Assembly (NCBI GenBank): GCA_963696875.1
Contig: CAVOLQ010000007.1
Location: 496,001-560,000 of the forward strand
Direction: 5' to 3'
Length of the DNA stretch: 64,000 bases
Origin: Albibacterium sp963696875
Lineage (GTDB): Bacteria > Bacteroidota > Bacteroidia > Sphingobacteriales > Sphingobacteriaceae
The translations under genes were made by a program, and so were the position numbers. The notes beneath the pieces are model-generated. The model was not told the DNA's origin, made no database searches, and saw nothing but the letters and a program-made list of their open reading frames with translations. Of the stretch, positions 41,944 through 50,115 are shown piece after piece. Each line of letters begins with the position of its first letter. The first letter of the stretch is position 1.

Positions 41944-44490
41944 ATGAAAGATAGGCAACTTAATATTCCTGAACATATTAGAGGTCTTAGCGGAGAAGAA
42001 GTTCTCGCCGCTCGCCATCAGTATGGACTTAACGAGCAAACGCTTCGTCAGAAAAATCTGTGGTGGCCTATACTCAGAGAAATGTTAAAGGAGCCCATGT
42101 TACTGCTGTTGATAGCGGTGACGATTTTATATTTCTTTATGCGGGAATATAATGAGGCTTATTTTATGTTGGTTGCTATCGTAATTGTTTCTGGGATTTC
42201 ATTTTATCAAGATAATCAAAGCAGAAAAGCTTTGCAGGCTCTTGAAAAAATGAATGAGCCCATGAGTAAGGTTATTAGAGAAGGAACTTTACAAACGGTC
42301 ATGACATCCGAAATCGTTAAAGGAGATATGGTGCTTGTTGAAGAAGGAAATACCGTTAACGCAGATGGAAAACTGGTGTATAGCAATGATTTTTCAGTAA
42401 ATGAATCGATGTTAACAGGCGAGGCATTTTCTATTTTTAAGTCTCTAACCGGGGATGATTCTCAGGTTTACAGTGGTACTATAGTCGCTTCCGGGATGGC
42501 GATCTTTTCGGTCGAGGAAATTGGTGTATCGACCAAATTGGGGAAGCTGGGAAAATCATTGACAGATATAAGTGAGGAACCAACTTTATTACAAGTGCAA
42601 ATCAATCGATTTGTAAAAGGAATGGCTATCGTAGGTATTTTGTTCTTTTTTGTGATATGGATTGTCAATTATCTCGATAGCCGTGATTTTACGGATAGTC
42701 TTCTCAAAGGCCTGACCTTGGCGATGTCGATTTTACCCGAAGAAATACCTGTGGCTTTTACCACTTTTATGGCACTTGGTTCAAGGCGGTTGATGCGGCA
42801 TGGCGTGATTGTAAAAAAGATTCGCACGGTAGAAGCTCTAGGCAGTGCCACCGTGATATGCAGTGATAAAACCGGTACGATCACTGAAAATAAAATGGTT
42901 CTTGAGGCTGTTTATACCTATGAAGATAATGCGGTATTCGAGAACAAAGATTGGGAAAAGCATGATTCTATAAAGAATTTGATTCGTTATGCCATGTGGA
43001 GCAGTGAGCCAGTTCCTTTTGATCCTATGGAGATAGAAATCCATCAGGTGTATGAAAAAGTAATGGACAAAGATTTGCGTCGTGAATATACGATGTTTCA
43101 TGAATATCCATTGGATGGCAAGCCACCCATGATGACACATGTATTTCAAAATAAAGAACATGAACGAATTATAGCTACCAAGGGTGCGCCTGAAGCCATT
43201 ATACAAGTGTGTGATTTAAAGGAGGAAGAGAAAAAGACTATTTATGCGCAGGTCGAAAAATTAGCGAAGAAAGGATACCGTATATTGGGTGTAGCTTATT
43301 CAGATTTTAAAGAAAACGATTTTCCCCTTAGGCAGCAAGACCTTCCTTTTCATTTTGTCGGCTTGGTAGCCTTTTACGATCCTCCGAAGGAGAATATTTC
43401 TGAAGTATTTAATCAGTTTTATAAAGCGGGAATCGAAGTGAAGATTGTAACAGGTGATAATTTAATTACTACGAAAGCCATTGCGGAGCAAGCAAAATTG
43501 AGAAATGCCGATAAAGCGATTGATGGTGATGATTTAATGAAGTTGGATGAGCGTAGTTTTCATGATAAGGTTAAAGAATTGGCAGTTTTTACTCGGATGT
43601 TTCCAGAAGCGAAACTTTCTTTAATTAATGTTCTTAAAGACAATCATGAAGTGGTGGCCATGGTGGGCGACGGCGTGAACGATGGTCCCGCTTTGAAATC
43701 AGCACATATTGGCATTGCCATGGGAAAAAAGGGGACAGAAATTGCTAAGCAAGCAGCCGAGCTTATTCTGGTTGAAGATGATCTATCCAAAATGGTGTAT
43801 GCGGTAGCCATGGGGAGACGGATTTATACGAACTTGAAAAAGGCAGTCCAATATATAGTGTCTATACATATTCCCATTATTTTTACTGTTTCTTTGCCTT
43901 TATTTTTAGGGTGGGTCTACCCAAATATTTTTTCGCCGGTACATGTCATCTTTTTAGAGCTTATTATGGGGCCAACTTGCTCCATTGTCTTTGAAAATGA
44001 ACCCATGGAGGAAAATGCGATGTCAGTTCCTCCAAGACCTGCAAGTGAAACTTTTTTGTCCCTAAAAGAAATGAGCTTAAGTATTGTACAGGGAATAATG
44101 ATTACAATAGGAGTATTATCGATCTACCAATATTGTGTTCATCTGGGGAAAGACGAAGATACTACTCGCGCGATGGTATTTAGCACCTTGGTTTTTGCAA
44201 ATATCTTCCTAACGTTAGTGAATAGGTCGTTTTATTATTCCTTCATCTACAGCTTAAAACATCGCAACGATTTACTGGTTTTAGTGCTTGGCTTAACAGT
44301 GTTATTATTGGGCCTTATACTCTATATTCCTGCCTTTGGCCGCTTCTTCTATATTTCGCCTATAAGCATTTCGCAAATTGGACTATCGGCTTTTGTTGGA
44401 GCGATATCTGTATTTTGGTTCGAAATATGGAAAGCTATTAAAAGACGGATCGGGGAACAAGGTGCGGGTTACGAGGTGGGAGCCAGGTGA
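41944..44490 (+). CDS. P2-type cation-translocating ATPase (calcium-ATPase-like)
   Basis: 848 residues from ATG 41944 (MKDRQLNIPEHIRGLSGEEV), preferred because the earlier in-frame ATG at 41827 adds a basic, repeat-derived 39 residues unlike the family. Motifs: NESMLTGEAF (actuator), ILPEEIPVAFTTFMALGSRRL (helix 4 ion site; PEEIP instead of PEGLP), CSDKTGTITENKM (phosphorylated Asp), KGAPEAI, VTGDNLITTKAIA and AMVGDGVNDGPALKSAHIGI. The C-terminal domain has six helices. It exports or exchanges a divalent cation, probably Ca2+ or Mn2+; specificity uncertain. The last residues (GEQGAGYEVGAR) are encoded in GC-richer repeat-like sequence. Confidence 0.9.
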   Translation: MKDRQLNIPEHIRGLSGEEVLAARHQYGLNEQTLRQKNLWWPILREMLKEPMLLLLIAVTILYFFMREYNEAYFMLVAIVIVSGISFYQDNQSRKALQALEKMNEPMSKVIREGTLQTVMTSEIVKGDMVLVEEGNTVNADGKLVYSNDFSVNESMLTGEAFSIFKSLTGDDSQVYSGTIVASGMAIFSVEEIGVSTKLGKLGKSLTDISEEPTLLQVQINRFVKGMAIVGILFFFVIWIVNYLDSRDFTDSLLKGLTLAMSILPEEIPVAFTTFMALGSRRLMRHGVIVKKIRTVEALGSATVICSDKTGTITENKMVLEAVYTYEDNAVFENKDWEKHDSIKNLIRYAMWSSEPVPFDPMEIEIHQVYEKVMDKDLRREYTMFHEYPLDGKPPMMTHVFQNKEHERIIATKGAPEAIIQVCDLKEEEKKTIYAQVEKLAKKGYRILGVAYSDFKENDFPLRQQDLPFHFVGLVAFYDPPKENISEVFNQFYKAGIEVKIVTGDNLITTKAIAEQAKLRNADKAIDGDDLMKLDERSFHDKVKELAVFTRMFPEAKLSLINVLKDNHEVVAMVGDGVNDGPALKSAHIGIAMGKKGTEIAKQAAELILVEDDLSKMVYAVAMGRRIYTNLKKAVQYIVSIHIPIIFTVSLPLFLGWVYPNIFSPVHVIFLELIMGPTCSIVFENEPMEENAMSVPPRPASETFLSLKEMSLSIVQGIMITIGVLSIYQYCVHLGKDEDTTRAMVFSTLVFANIFLTLVNRSFYYSFIYSLKHRNDLLVLVLGLTVLLLGLILYIPAFGRFFYISPISISQIGLSAFVGAISVFWFEIWKAIKRRIGEQGAGYEVGAR

Positions 44491-44528
44491 CTCGGAGATG
44501 AGATAAGATAGGGTGGAGAAGGGTGCGC

Positions 44529-44563
44529 CTAATACCTAATACCTAATACCTATCACCTGATTC
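44529..44563. repeat. 7-bp array CTAATAC x3 plus variants
   Basis: CTAATAC CTAATAC CTAATAC CTATCAC CTGATTC, the most regular array in the window, lying between two convergent genes and touching the TGA stop of the BrkB-like gene. A GGTGCGGGTT/GAGGTGGGAG stretch precedes it (44,460-44,515). Confidence 0.75.
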
Positions 44564-45545
44564 AATCAATCCTTTTAATTCTTTCCTCGCCCGAGCGGAA
44601 AGAATTAAACCGGGGTTTAATGATTTTGATGCTCTGTTTGGAAAGCGCAATGGAAGCATTTAGCTCAAAACCAATCAACAATATAAGGGAATTTAGGTAA
44701 AGCCACACCATAATGACAATAAGCGTCCCTATCGATCCGTAAAGCTTATTGTAGGTATTGAATTGGTTTATATAATAAGCGAAGCCCCACATGGTTAAAA
44801 TTGCGAGGATAGTCGCTAATGTGGCGCCGGGACTAAAGAGTTTCCACTTTCTGGCAGCCGAGGGACCAAATTTGTATAAAAAACTGACCGTAAAAAAGTA
44901 GATTCCTATTAATATTAGCCACCTCGTTATAGTTGCAATATGAATCCAATAGCCTTCTAATAGACCAAGATCGTTCTTTATATAAGAAAAGACATAGCCG
45001 GAAACGGTAAGAATTGTCATTCCAACAGTAAGCGCTATGACAACCATCACGCTTAAGAATACAGCTACTATCCTCTGTTTGAACCAACTTCTGCTTTCCG
45101 CTACCAGAGATGATTTATTAAAGGCAAGCATCAAGGAATGTATTCCATTGGTGGCGAAAATTAATGCAGCAAGAAAACCGAAGGATAATAATCCGCTATT
45201 TTGTTTGGTAACAATATCTTCTACCGTGCTTTGTATGGTATTGTAGGCGTCGTCGGGAAGTAATAAGGCTATAAAAGACAATAATTGCTCTTGAAAATTT
45301 TCAACAGGGATATAGGGTATCAGCGTAAATAGAAAGATGATCCCTGGAAAAATAGCAAGCAAGAAATTATAAGAGAGGGAGGAAGCTTTATTGAGCAGGG
45401 CTTCGCGAGCAATCTCTTGAAAGAAGAAGGTTGCAACTGTATATAGAGGTAAAGAACCAAATCCTGGTAATATCACTACCTTCGTCCATTCTATGAAATA
45501 ATCATAGGGTTTAAATTTCAGTAACTTTCGATGCAGCCAGGACAT
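44562..45545 (-). CDS. YihY/BrkB family inner-membrane protein
   Basis: 327 residues, six membrane helices. Family pattern: KASSLSYNFLLAIFPGIIFLF near the N-terminus, the central NSGLLSFGFLAALIFATNGIHSLMLAFN, and KFGPSAARKWKLFSPGATLATILAIL with GTLIVIMVWLYLNSLILLIGFELNA at the end. The family has been called ribonuclease BN/BrkB historically, but it is a membrane protein of unsettled function. It starts 5 bp below the thioesterase gene, in one operon with it, mltG and the PASTA gene. Confidence 0.88.
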   Translation of the reverse strand: MSWLHRKLLKFKPYDYFIEWTKVVILPGFGSLPLYTVATFFFQEIAREALLNKASSLSYNFLLAIFPGIIFLFTLIPYIPVENFQEQLLSFIALLLPDDAYNTIQSTVEDIVTKQNSGLLSFGFLAALIFATNGIHSLMLAFNKSSLVAESRSWFKQRIVAVFLSVMVVIALTVGMTILTVSGYVFSYIKNDLGLLEGYWIHIATITRWLILIGIYFFTVSFLYKFGPSAARKWKLFSPGATLATILAILTMWGFAYYINQFNTYNKLYGSIGTLIVIMVWLYLNSLILLIGFELNASIALSKQSIKIIKPRFNSFRSGEERIKRID

Positions 45546-45550
45546 TTTTA

Positions 45551-45958
45551 TTAATTGAAATAGGGGGCCATACGTTTCTGAAAATCCTCCGTAGGCAAAC
45601 CTGGCCTGTTCCTTTTGATGTCAACGAATACTAAAGTCGTTTCACCGATGTTTATTAATTCTTCTTTTTCATTCCAAATTTCATAATGGAATTTAATGCG
45701 GGTCTGTGGTTTGTCTACAATTTTCACCAAAATGGTCAATTCTTCATCATAGTAGGCTGGTTTTATATATTTGCATTTTAATTCCAATACCGGCATCATG
45801 ATTCCACTTTCTTCCATTTCTCTGTATGAAGTGCCTAGGCTACGCAGCATTTCTACCCTTGCCACCTCATAGTAACTAGCATAGTTGCCATAATAAACAT
45901 AGCCCATTTGGTCGGTTTCGCTGTAGCGGACTCTGATTTTGCATTTATATTCAATCAT
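45551..45958 (-). CDS. YbgC-like acyl-CoA thioesterase (4HBT family)
   Basis: 135 residues, one hotdog-fold domain. The active-site region YSETDQMGYVYYGNYASYYEVARVEML has the 4-hydroxybenzoyl-CoA thioesterase/YbgC signature with its Asp. It hydrolyses acyl-CoA thioesters in the cytoplasm. Its start codon overlaps the final base of mltG, so translation is coupled. There is no tol-pal gene nearby, unlike the E. coli ybgC context. Confidence 0.9.
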   Translation of the reverse strand: MIEYKCKIRVRYSETDQMGYVYYGNYASYYEVARVEMLRSLGTSYREMEESGIMMPVLELKCKYIKPAYYDEELTILVKIVDKPQTRIKFHYEIWNEKEELINIGETTLVFVDIKRNRPGLPTEDFQKRMAPYFN

Positions 45959-47004
45959 TATCGTTTTATGTTTCTATCATTTAATGCTTTTTGAAATTTT
46001 CGAGCATTAACGAGGTGTTCTGACATAGTTTTCGCATAGTTATGATATCCAGAAAAATCATCCTTTGCGCACATATAAAGATAGTCGTGTTTTTGAAAGT
46101 TCAACACTGCATCAATAGAGGCAATACTAGGCAGGTTGATTGGCCCAGGTGGCAATCCTCTATTGAGGTAGGTATTGTAAGGCGAATTTATGGCCAAGTG
46201 TTTATTCAAAACTCTACGAATGGTGAAATCTTGGGCAGCAAATATAACTGTCGGATCTGCCTGAAGTAAAATTCCCCTTTGTAATCTATTTAGATATAAG
46301 CCTGCGATTTTTGGCATTTCATCGTTGTGTAAGGCCTCTCCTCGTACAATCGAAGCCAAAATACTCACTTCGTTTGGACTTAAATTAATAGCTTTAGCTT
46401 TTTCTAATCGATCTGTAGTCCAAAACCTCGAATATTCATTATGCATTCTTTCGAAAAACTTTTCCGCTGGAGTATTCCACCAGATTTCATAAGTATTCGG
46501 AATGAACATAGAGTAAAAGTTTTCCGTGTTAAAACCATATTGAGAAGCCAAAGAATCGTTGTTCATCAGTGCCATGATGGAACTTGAGTCTGCTTCAAGC
46601 TGGGTGGAGACATGCTTGGCAAAATCGCTTTTTAGGCGAAGGTTTTGAAACCTAAATTTAACTGGTTCTTGTAGGCCAGCTCGTAATTTTCTAACTAAAT
46701 CTCTATTATTCATTCCAGGATTTAAAGCATATTTTCCTGCTTTTAGGTTCCCAGGATAATCACTTTTATTTGCCACCCAACGGAAAGAACTTGTATCAAG
46801 AAGAATACCATTCTCTTGAAGATTTTGCATTAAATCTTCGAAGGTAGAACCCGTAGGAATGTATAGGTATTCTTCTTTATCACTTACATTTGGACTAAAA
46901 TAGTTGCGGTAAGCGCTATAGCCAAAATAAGCGACCACAAGAAGGACTAATACCAAAACGGTGGTTATGATGTAGACGCCACTTTTTGGAAGTTTCTTAA
47001 ACAT
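45958..47004 (-). CDS. mltG: endolytic murein transglycosylase MltG
   Basis: 348 residues: one N-terminal membrane helix (about 9-29), then the YceG/MltG domain. Catalytic region VSILASIVRGEALHNDEMP keeps the Glu that matches E. coli E218; other marks are LYLNRLQRGILLQADPTVIF and SPYNTYLNRGLPPGPI. MltG cleaves nascent glycan strands in the periplasm and sets their length. It lies 10 bp after the PASTA gene and overlaps the thioesterase by one base. Confidence 0.93.
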   Translation of the reverse strand: MFKKLPKSGVYIITTVLVLVLLVVAYFGYSAYRNYFSPNVSDKEEYLYIPTGSTFEDLMQNLQENGILLDTSSFRWVANKSDYPGNLKAGKYALNPGMNNRDLVRKLRAGLQEPVKFRFQNLRLKSDFAKHVSTQLEADSSSIMALMNNDSLASQYGFNTENFYSMFIPNTYEIWWNTPAEKFFERMHNEYSRFWTTDRLEKAKAINLSPNEVSILASIVRGEALHNDEMPKIAGLYLNRLQRGILLQADPTVIFAAQDFTIRRVLNKHLAINSPYNTYLNRGLPPGPINLPSIASIDAVLNFQKHDYLYMCAKDDFSGYHNYAKTMSEHLVNARKFQKALNDRNIKR

Positions 47005-47014
47005 AATTATTCTT

Positions 47015-47779
47015 TTAATTGCTTAGGGCAAGGTTAATTGGTGTTCCGATACTTACTTTTTCTAAATGTAAGCTATCGGGTTCTGGTGTTTGACTGATCA
47101 CCCTTGCGCTTAATGTATCGGTTATATAACCCATATACCTAACGGTACCTAATGTAAGTGACGATCCTTGAATAGAAAAGGTAGCTTCCGACAAGGATAG
47201 GCCTATCAGATTCGGGATTTCGACTTCCGCTTCCCCTTGACCATTTCCCAAAATTAAAATGACGCTTGTTCCCTTAGCGATTTCCTCGCCAGCCAATAAT
47301 TTCCTATTTCCAACTTTAACATCCAAAACTCGGTCTCTCGCAATGTCAGGGATATAAATAGTATCCAATATTTTTAGTCCGTAATTCTGAATTATCGATC
47401 TTGCTTCTAGAAAAGTCAATTCGCGAACTTCAGGGAATTTCACTTCCGGGGCACTCATGGTGATAATAGTTAAATAGACTGTTCTATTTTCTTTTACCTT
47501 AGAACCCTCTGCCGGATTCTGATCAATAACTAAGCCCGGTTGTTTATCTGCTTGATAAACGGAGTCAATCTGGTATTCAAAACCTTTACTATCTAATTCT
47601 TTTATGGCGTCGTGAATAGTCATCCCCTTAATTGAAGGCACATCAATCAATTGCCCATGGCGGGTGTAAGTTTGCAGAAGAAAAAATATTACGACTAAAA
47701 AAACAACAAAAGAAACCAAGGCGATAATTAGGTTTTTTCTAAAGATGTCCGTTCTAATGTATTGAAAAAATTTGCTCAT
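47015..47779 (-). CDS. membrane-anchored PASTA-domain protein
   Basis: 254 residues: N-terminal cytoplasmic stub, one membrane helix (about 16-36), then three PASTA repeats (about 42-110, 112-180, 186-254) with typical openings such as VPSIKGMTIHDAIKELDSKG and IPNLIGLSLSEATFSI and the DQNPAEGSKVKENRTVYL pattern. There is no kinase or transpeptidase domain. PASTA domains bind peptidoglycan fragments or partner proteins. First gene of the operon with mltG, divergent from ddl. Confidence 0.88.
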   Translation of the reverse strand: MSKFFQYIRTDIFRKNLIIALVSFVVFLVVIFFLLQTYTRHGQLIDVPSIKGMTIHDAIKELDSKGFEYQIDSVYQADKQPGLVIDQNPAEGSKVKENRTVYLTIITMSAPEVKFPEVRELTFLEARSIIQNYGLKILDTIYIPDIARDRVLDVKVGNRKLLAGEEIAKGTSVILILGNGQGEAEVEIPNLIGLSLSEATFSIQGSSLTLGTVRYMGYITDTLSARVISQTPEPDSLHLEKVSIGTPINLALSN

Positions 47780-47836
47780 GTTCTATTTTAATATATCCAC
47801 AAAGATAGAGTTTATCGTTTTAATCTAATAGATTTT

Positions 47837-47844
47837 TATATTTG
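47837..47844 (+). promoter_or_regulatory. TAnnTTTG -7 box upstream of ddl
   Basis: TATATTTG is an exact match, about 92 bp before the ddl start. No clear -33 TTTG partner. Confidence 0.35.
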
Positions 47845-47935
47845 TTCAATTATGTGAATCTGGACTGAGTATTATACTTCGGTTTTTTTTAATCTCGTTT
47901 ATTGCAAGATCTATTCCAATAATAATTATTTCTAC

Positions 47936-48940
47936 ATGAAAGCAAAAATTGCCCTACTAGCGGGTGGATATACAGGTGAGGCTGAAGTCTCTTACAGAAG
48001 TGCATCTTTCGTTTCTAAAAACATTGATGCAGCTCTTTTTGATGTTTATTTAATCAACATCACGAAAGAAGAATGGTTATATGTAGATGAAAAAGGAGAA
48101 TCACACACCATCAACCGAAAGGATTTTAGTCTAACTATACATGGCGAGCAGGTTGTTTTTGACCTTGCCTTTATAATGATTCATGGTTCCCCAGGTGAGG
48201 ACGGCTTATTGCAGGGGTACTTTGATATGATCAACATGCCTTATACTTCATGCGGTACCCTGACATCTGCCTTAAGTATGCACAAGGCATTTACTAAGAC
48301 CTTATTAAAGGATATTCCTGGGATTAATATGGCGTCTTCCATACTTCTAACTGAAAATGAACAACAATCTGGGGCAAGTGAAATTATAGCTAAGCTAAAA
48401 ATGCCGTACTTTGTAAAGCCTAACGCAGGCGGAAGTAGTATTGGAATGTCAAAAGTGACTAGAAAAGAAGAACTGCAAAGCGCAATCGATCTCGCTTTTA
48501 ATACTATCAATACCGGGAAGGAAGTGATTGTTGAAGAATTTGTGGAAGGAAGGGAGTTTTCCATTGGCGTTTATCGCACAAAAGGCCAACTTCTTGTTTT
48601 ACCTGCTACCGAGGTAATTCCAAAGAATGACTTCTTTGATTATGAGGCCAAGTATAAACCTGGAATGGCTGAAGAAATTACACCAGCAAATTTTAGTAAA
48701 GAGCAAAACGAGCGTATCGCAACTATTATAAAACAAATCTATGAGGAACTTAACTGTAAAGGAATGGTTCGTGTTGATTTTTTCTTGGAAAAGACAAGTG
48801 ATGCTTTTTATTTCATTGAAATTAATACTGTTCCAGGACAAACAGAGACAAGTTTCATTCCGCAGCAAGTAAGAGCATATGGTAAAACAGAAATGGAGTT
48901 TTATACGGAAATCATCGAAGAAGCTTTAGGTGGACGGTGA
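47936..48940 (+). CDS. ddl: D-alanine--D-alanine ligase
   Basis: 334 residues, ATP-grasp fold. LLAGGYTGEAEVSYRSA at the N-terminus, HGSPGEDGLLQGYFDM, FVKPNAGGSSIGMSKV (ATP loop), EEFVEGREFSIGVY and the metal site VRVDFFLEKTSDAFYFIEINTVPGQT are all in place. It makes D-Ala-D-Ala for peptidoglycan precursors in the cytoplasm and sits back-to-back with the PASTA-mltG operon. The last codons and TGA stop (GGACGGTGA) are the first copy of a GGTGATGAGTGAAC repeat. Confidence 0.95.
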   Translation: MKAKIALLAGGYTGEAEVSYRSASFVSKNIDAALFDVYLINITKEEWLYVDEKGESHTINRKDFSLTIHGEQVVFDLAFIMIHGSPGEDGLLQGYFDMINMPYTSCGTLTSALSMHKAFTKTLLKDIPGINMASSILLTENEQQSGASEIIAKLKMPYFVKPNAGGSSIGMSKVTRKEELQSAIDLAFNTINTGKEVIVEEFVEGREFSIGVYRTKGQLLVLPATEVIPKNDFFDYEAKYKPGMAEEITPANFSKEQNERIATIIKQIYEELNCKGMVRVDFFLEKTSDAFYFIEINTVPGQTETSFIPQQVRAYGKTEMEFYTEIIEEALGGR

Positions 48941-49032
48941 TGAGTGAACGGTGATGAGTGAAAGGGGTGCGGGTGCCTATCTGTTACCTAAAACCTATTA
49001 CCTCAAACCTAATTCCTAATATCTGACATCAC
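48935..49032. repeat. two heptad-type arrays between ddl and the fbpC 3' end
   Basis: First part: GGTGATG AGTGAAC GGTGATG AGTGAAA, then GGGTGCG. Second part: CTAAAAC CTATTAC CTCAAAC CTAATTC CTAATAT CTGACAT. The second part encodes, on the other strand, the end of fbpC; the CTA of CTAATTC is its TAG stop. Confidence 0.7.
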
Positions 49033-50097
49033 TTTAAAGTTTTTTAATCTGAATCGAACAACATCACCGGGCTTCCAAGTTTGAACCGACGACCGTAGTA
49101 ATATGCTATGCTTATCACCGTCGATTTTATTTCCATTGTTTCTAGCGCAGCTATTGCAGCTATTGCAACATACTTTGAGTTGCATATGATCTCCTAGGTA
49201 AACGCACTTTTCTATTCGTCCACAAAGGTGAGGTTCTCCGGCTTCACAGAAAGTGGCTTCTTCTGCTCTGAAAAAGAGGTTTACCTTATCCTTATAAGGA
49301 CATTCTAAGGGGGTAGAAACAAAACCAAATGGAGTGTTAAATCCTCCGGGCTCTACTACAGCTTCCAAGTGGTTTGATTTTCCAAACAGTTCGGCAACGT
49401 AGGAAGAATTCGGATTGTTATATAGCGCGTCCGGAGTGTCAATTTGCAATAATTTACCTCCTAACATCACCGCGATTTGGTCAGCAGTTGAGAAGGCGTC
49501 TTTGGTATCGTGGGTCACCAGTATTGCGGTTATTCCAACTGATTTAATAATTTGTTGGACCTCTTCTCGTACTTGATCCCTTAATATGGTATCCAAATTA
49601 CTGAAGGGTTCATCCATTAATAGTATTTCTGGACGAGGAGCAAGTGCCCTTGCCAAAGCAACTCTCTGTTGCTGTCCGCCTGATAATTGATGCGGGTATT
49701 TTGTTACGTCTTCTTTTAGGCCTGTAAGTTCAAGACTTTCGTAGGCCCTTTGTGTAGCAGCTTCCTTAGCCATCCCATTTAAGCCGAAACGCACATTCTC
49801 CAGTATGCTGAGATGGGGGAATAATGCATAATCTTGAAATACCATACCGGTTTTACGACGATTGGCCGCTAAGGACTTTCTGCCGTTTACGATTTCCCTT
49901 CCGGCCAAACGAATAATTCCACCATCTGGGTGCTCTAGTCCAGCAATTAAACGTAATAAAGTAGTTTTTCCAGAACCACTTTCTCCAACAAGAGCCAATA
50001 TCTTTCCCTTCTCCAAGGAAAAAGAAACGTGATCTACCGCCAACTTATCAGAAGTACGGTAGCGTTTACTAATATCAGTCAGTTCAATAATTGGCAT
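49009..50097 (-). CDS. iron(III)-type ABC transporter ATPase (FbpC-like)
   Basis: 362 residues. Walker A GESGSGKTTLLR, Q-loop FQDYALFPH, signature LSGGQQQRVALARAL, Walker B ILLMDEPFSNLD, H-loop VTHDTKDAF; a TOBE-type regulatory domain follows from about 240. Energises the permease encoded 18 bp upstream for import of Fe(III) or a related cargo. Odd feature: a cysteine cluster KVCCNSCNSCAR at about 308-319 in the C-terminal domain, plus C276 and nearby cysteines, which could bind metal. The last codons are heptad-repeat DNA. Confidence 0.88.
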   Translation of the reverse strand: MPIIELTDISKRYRTSDKLAVDHVSFSLEKGKILALVGESGSGKTTLLRLIAGLEHPDGGIIRLAGREIVNGRKSLAANRRKTGMVFQDYALFPHLSILENVRFGLNGMAKEAATQRAYESLELTGLKEDVTKYPHQLSGGQQQRVALARALAPRPEILLMDEPFSNLDTILRDQVREEVQQIIKSVGITAILVTHDTKDAFSTADQIAVMLGGKLLQIDTPDALYNNPNSSYVAELFGKSNHLEAVVEPGGFNTPFGFVSTPLECPYKDKVNLFFRAEEATFCEAGEPHLCGRIEKCVYLGDHMQLKVCCNSCNSCARNNGNKIDGDKHSILLRSSVQTWKPGDVVRFRLKNFKVMSDIRN

Positions 50098-50115
50098 TTT
50101 TACTAATTTAAATCT

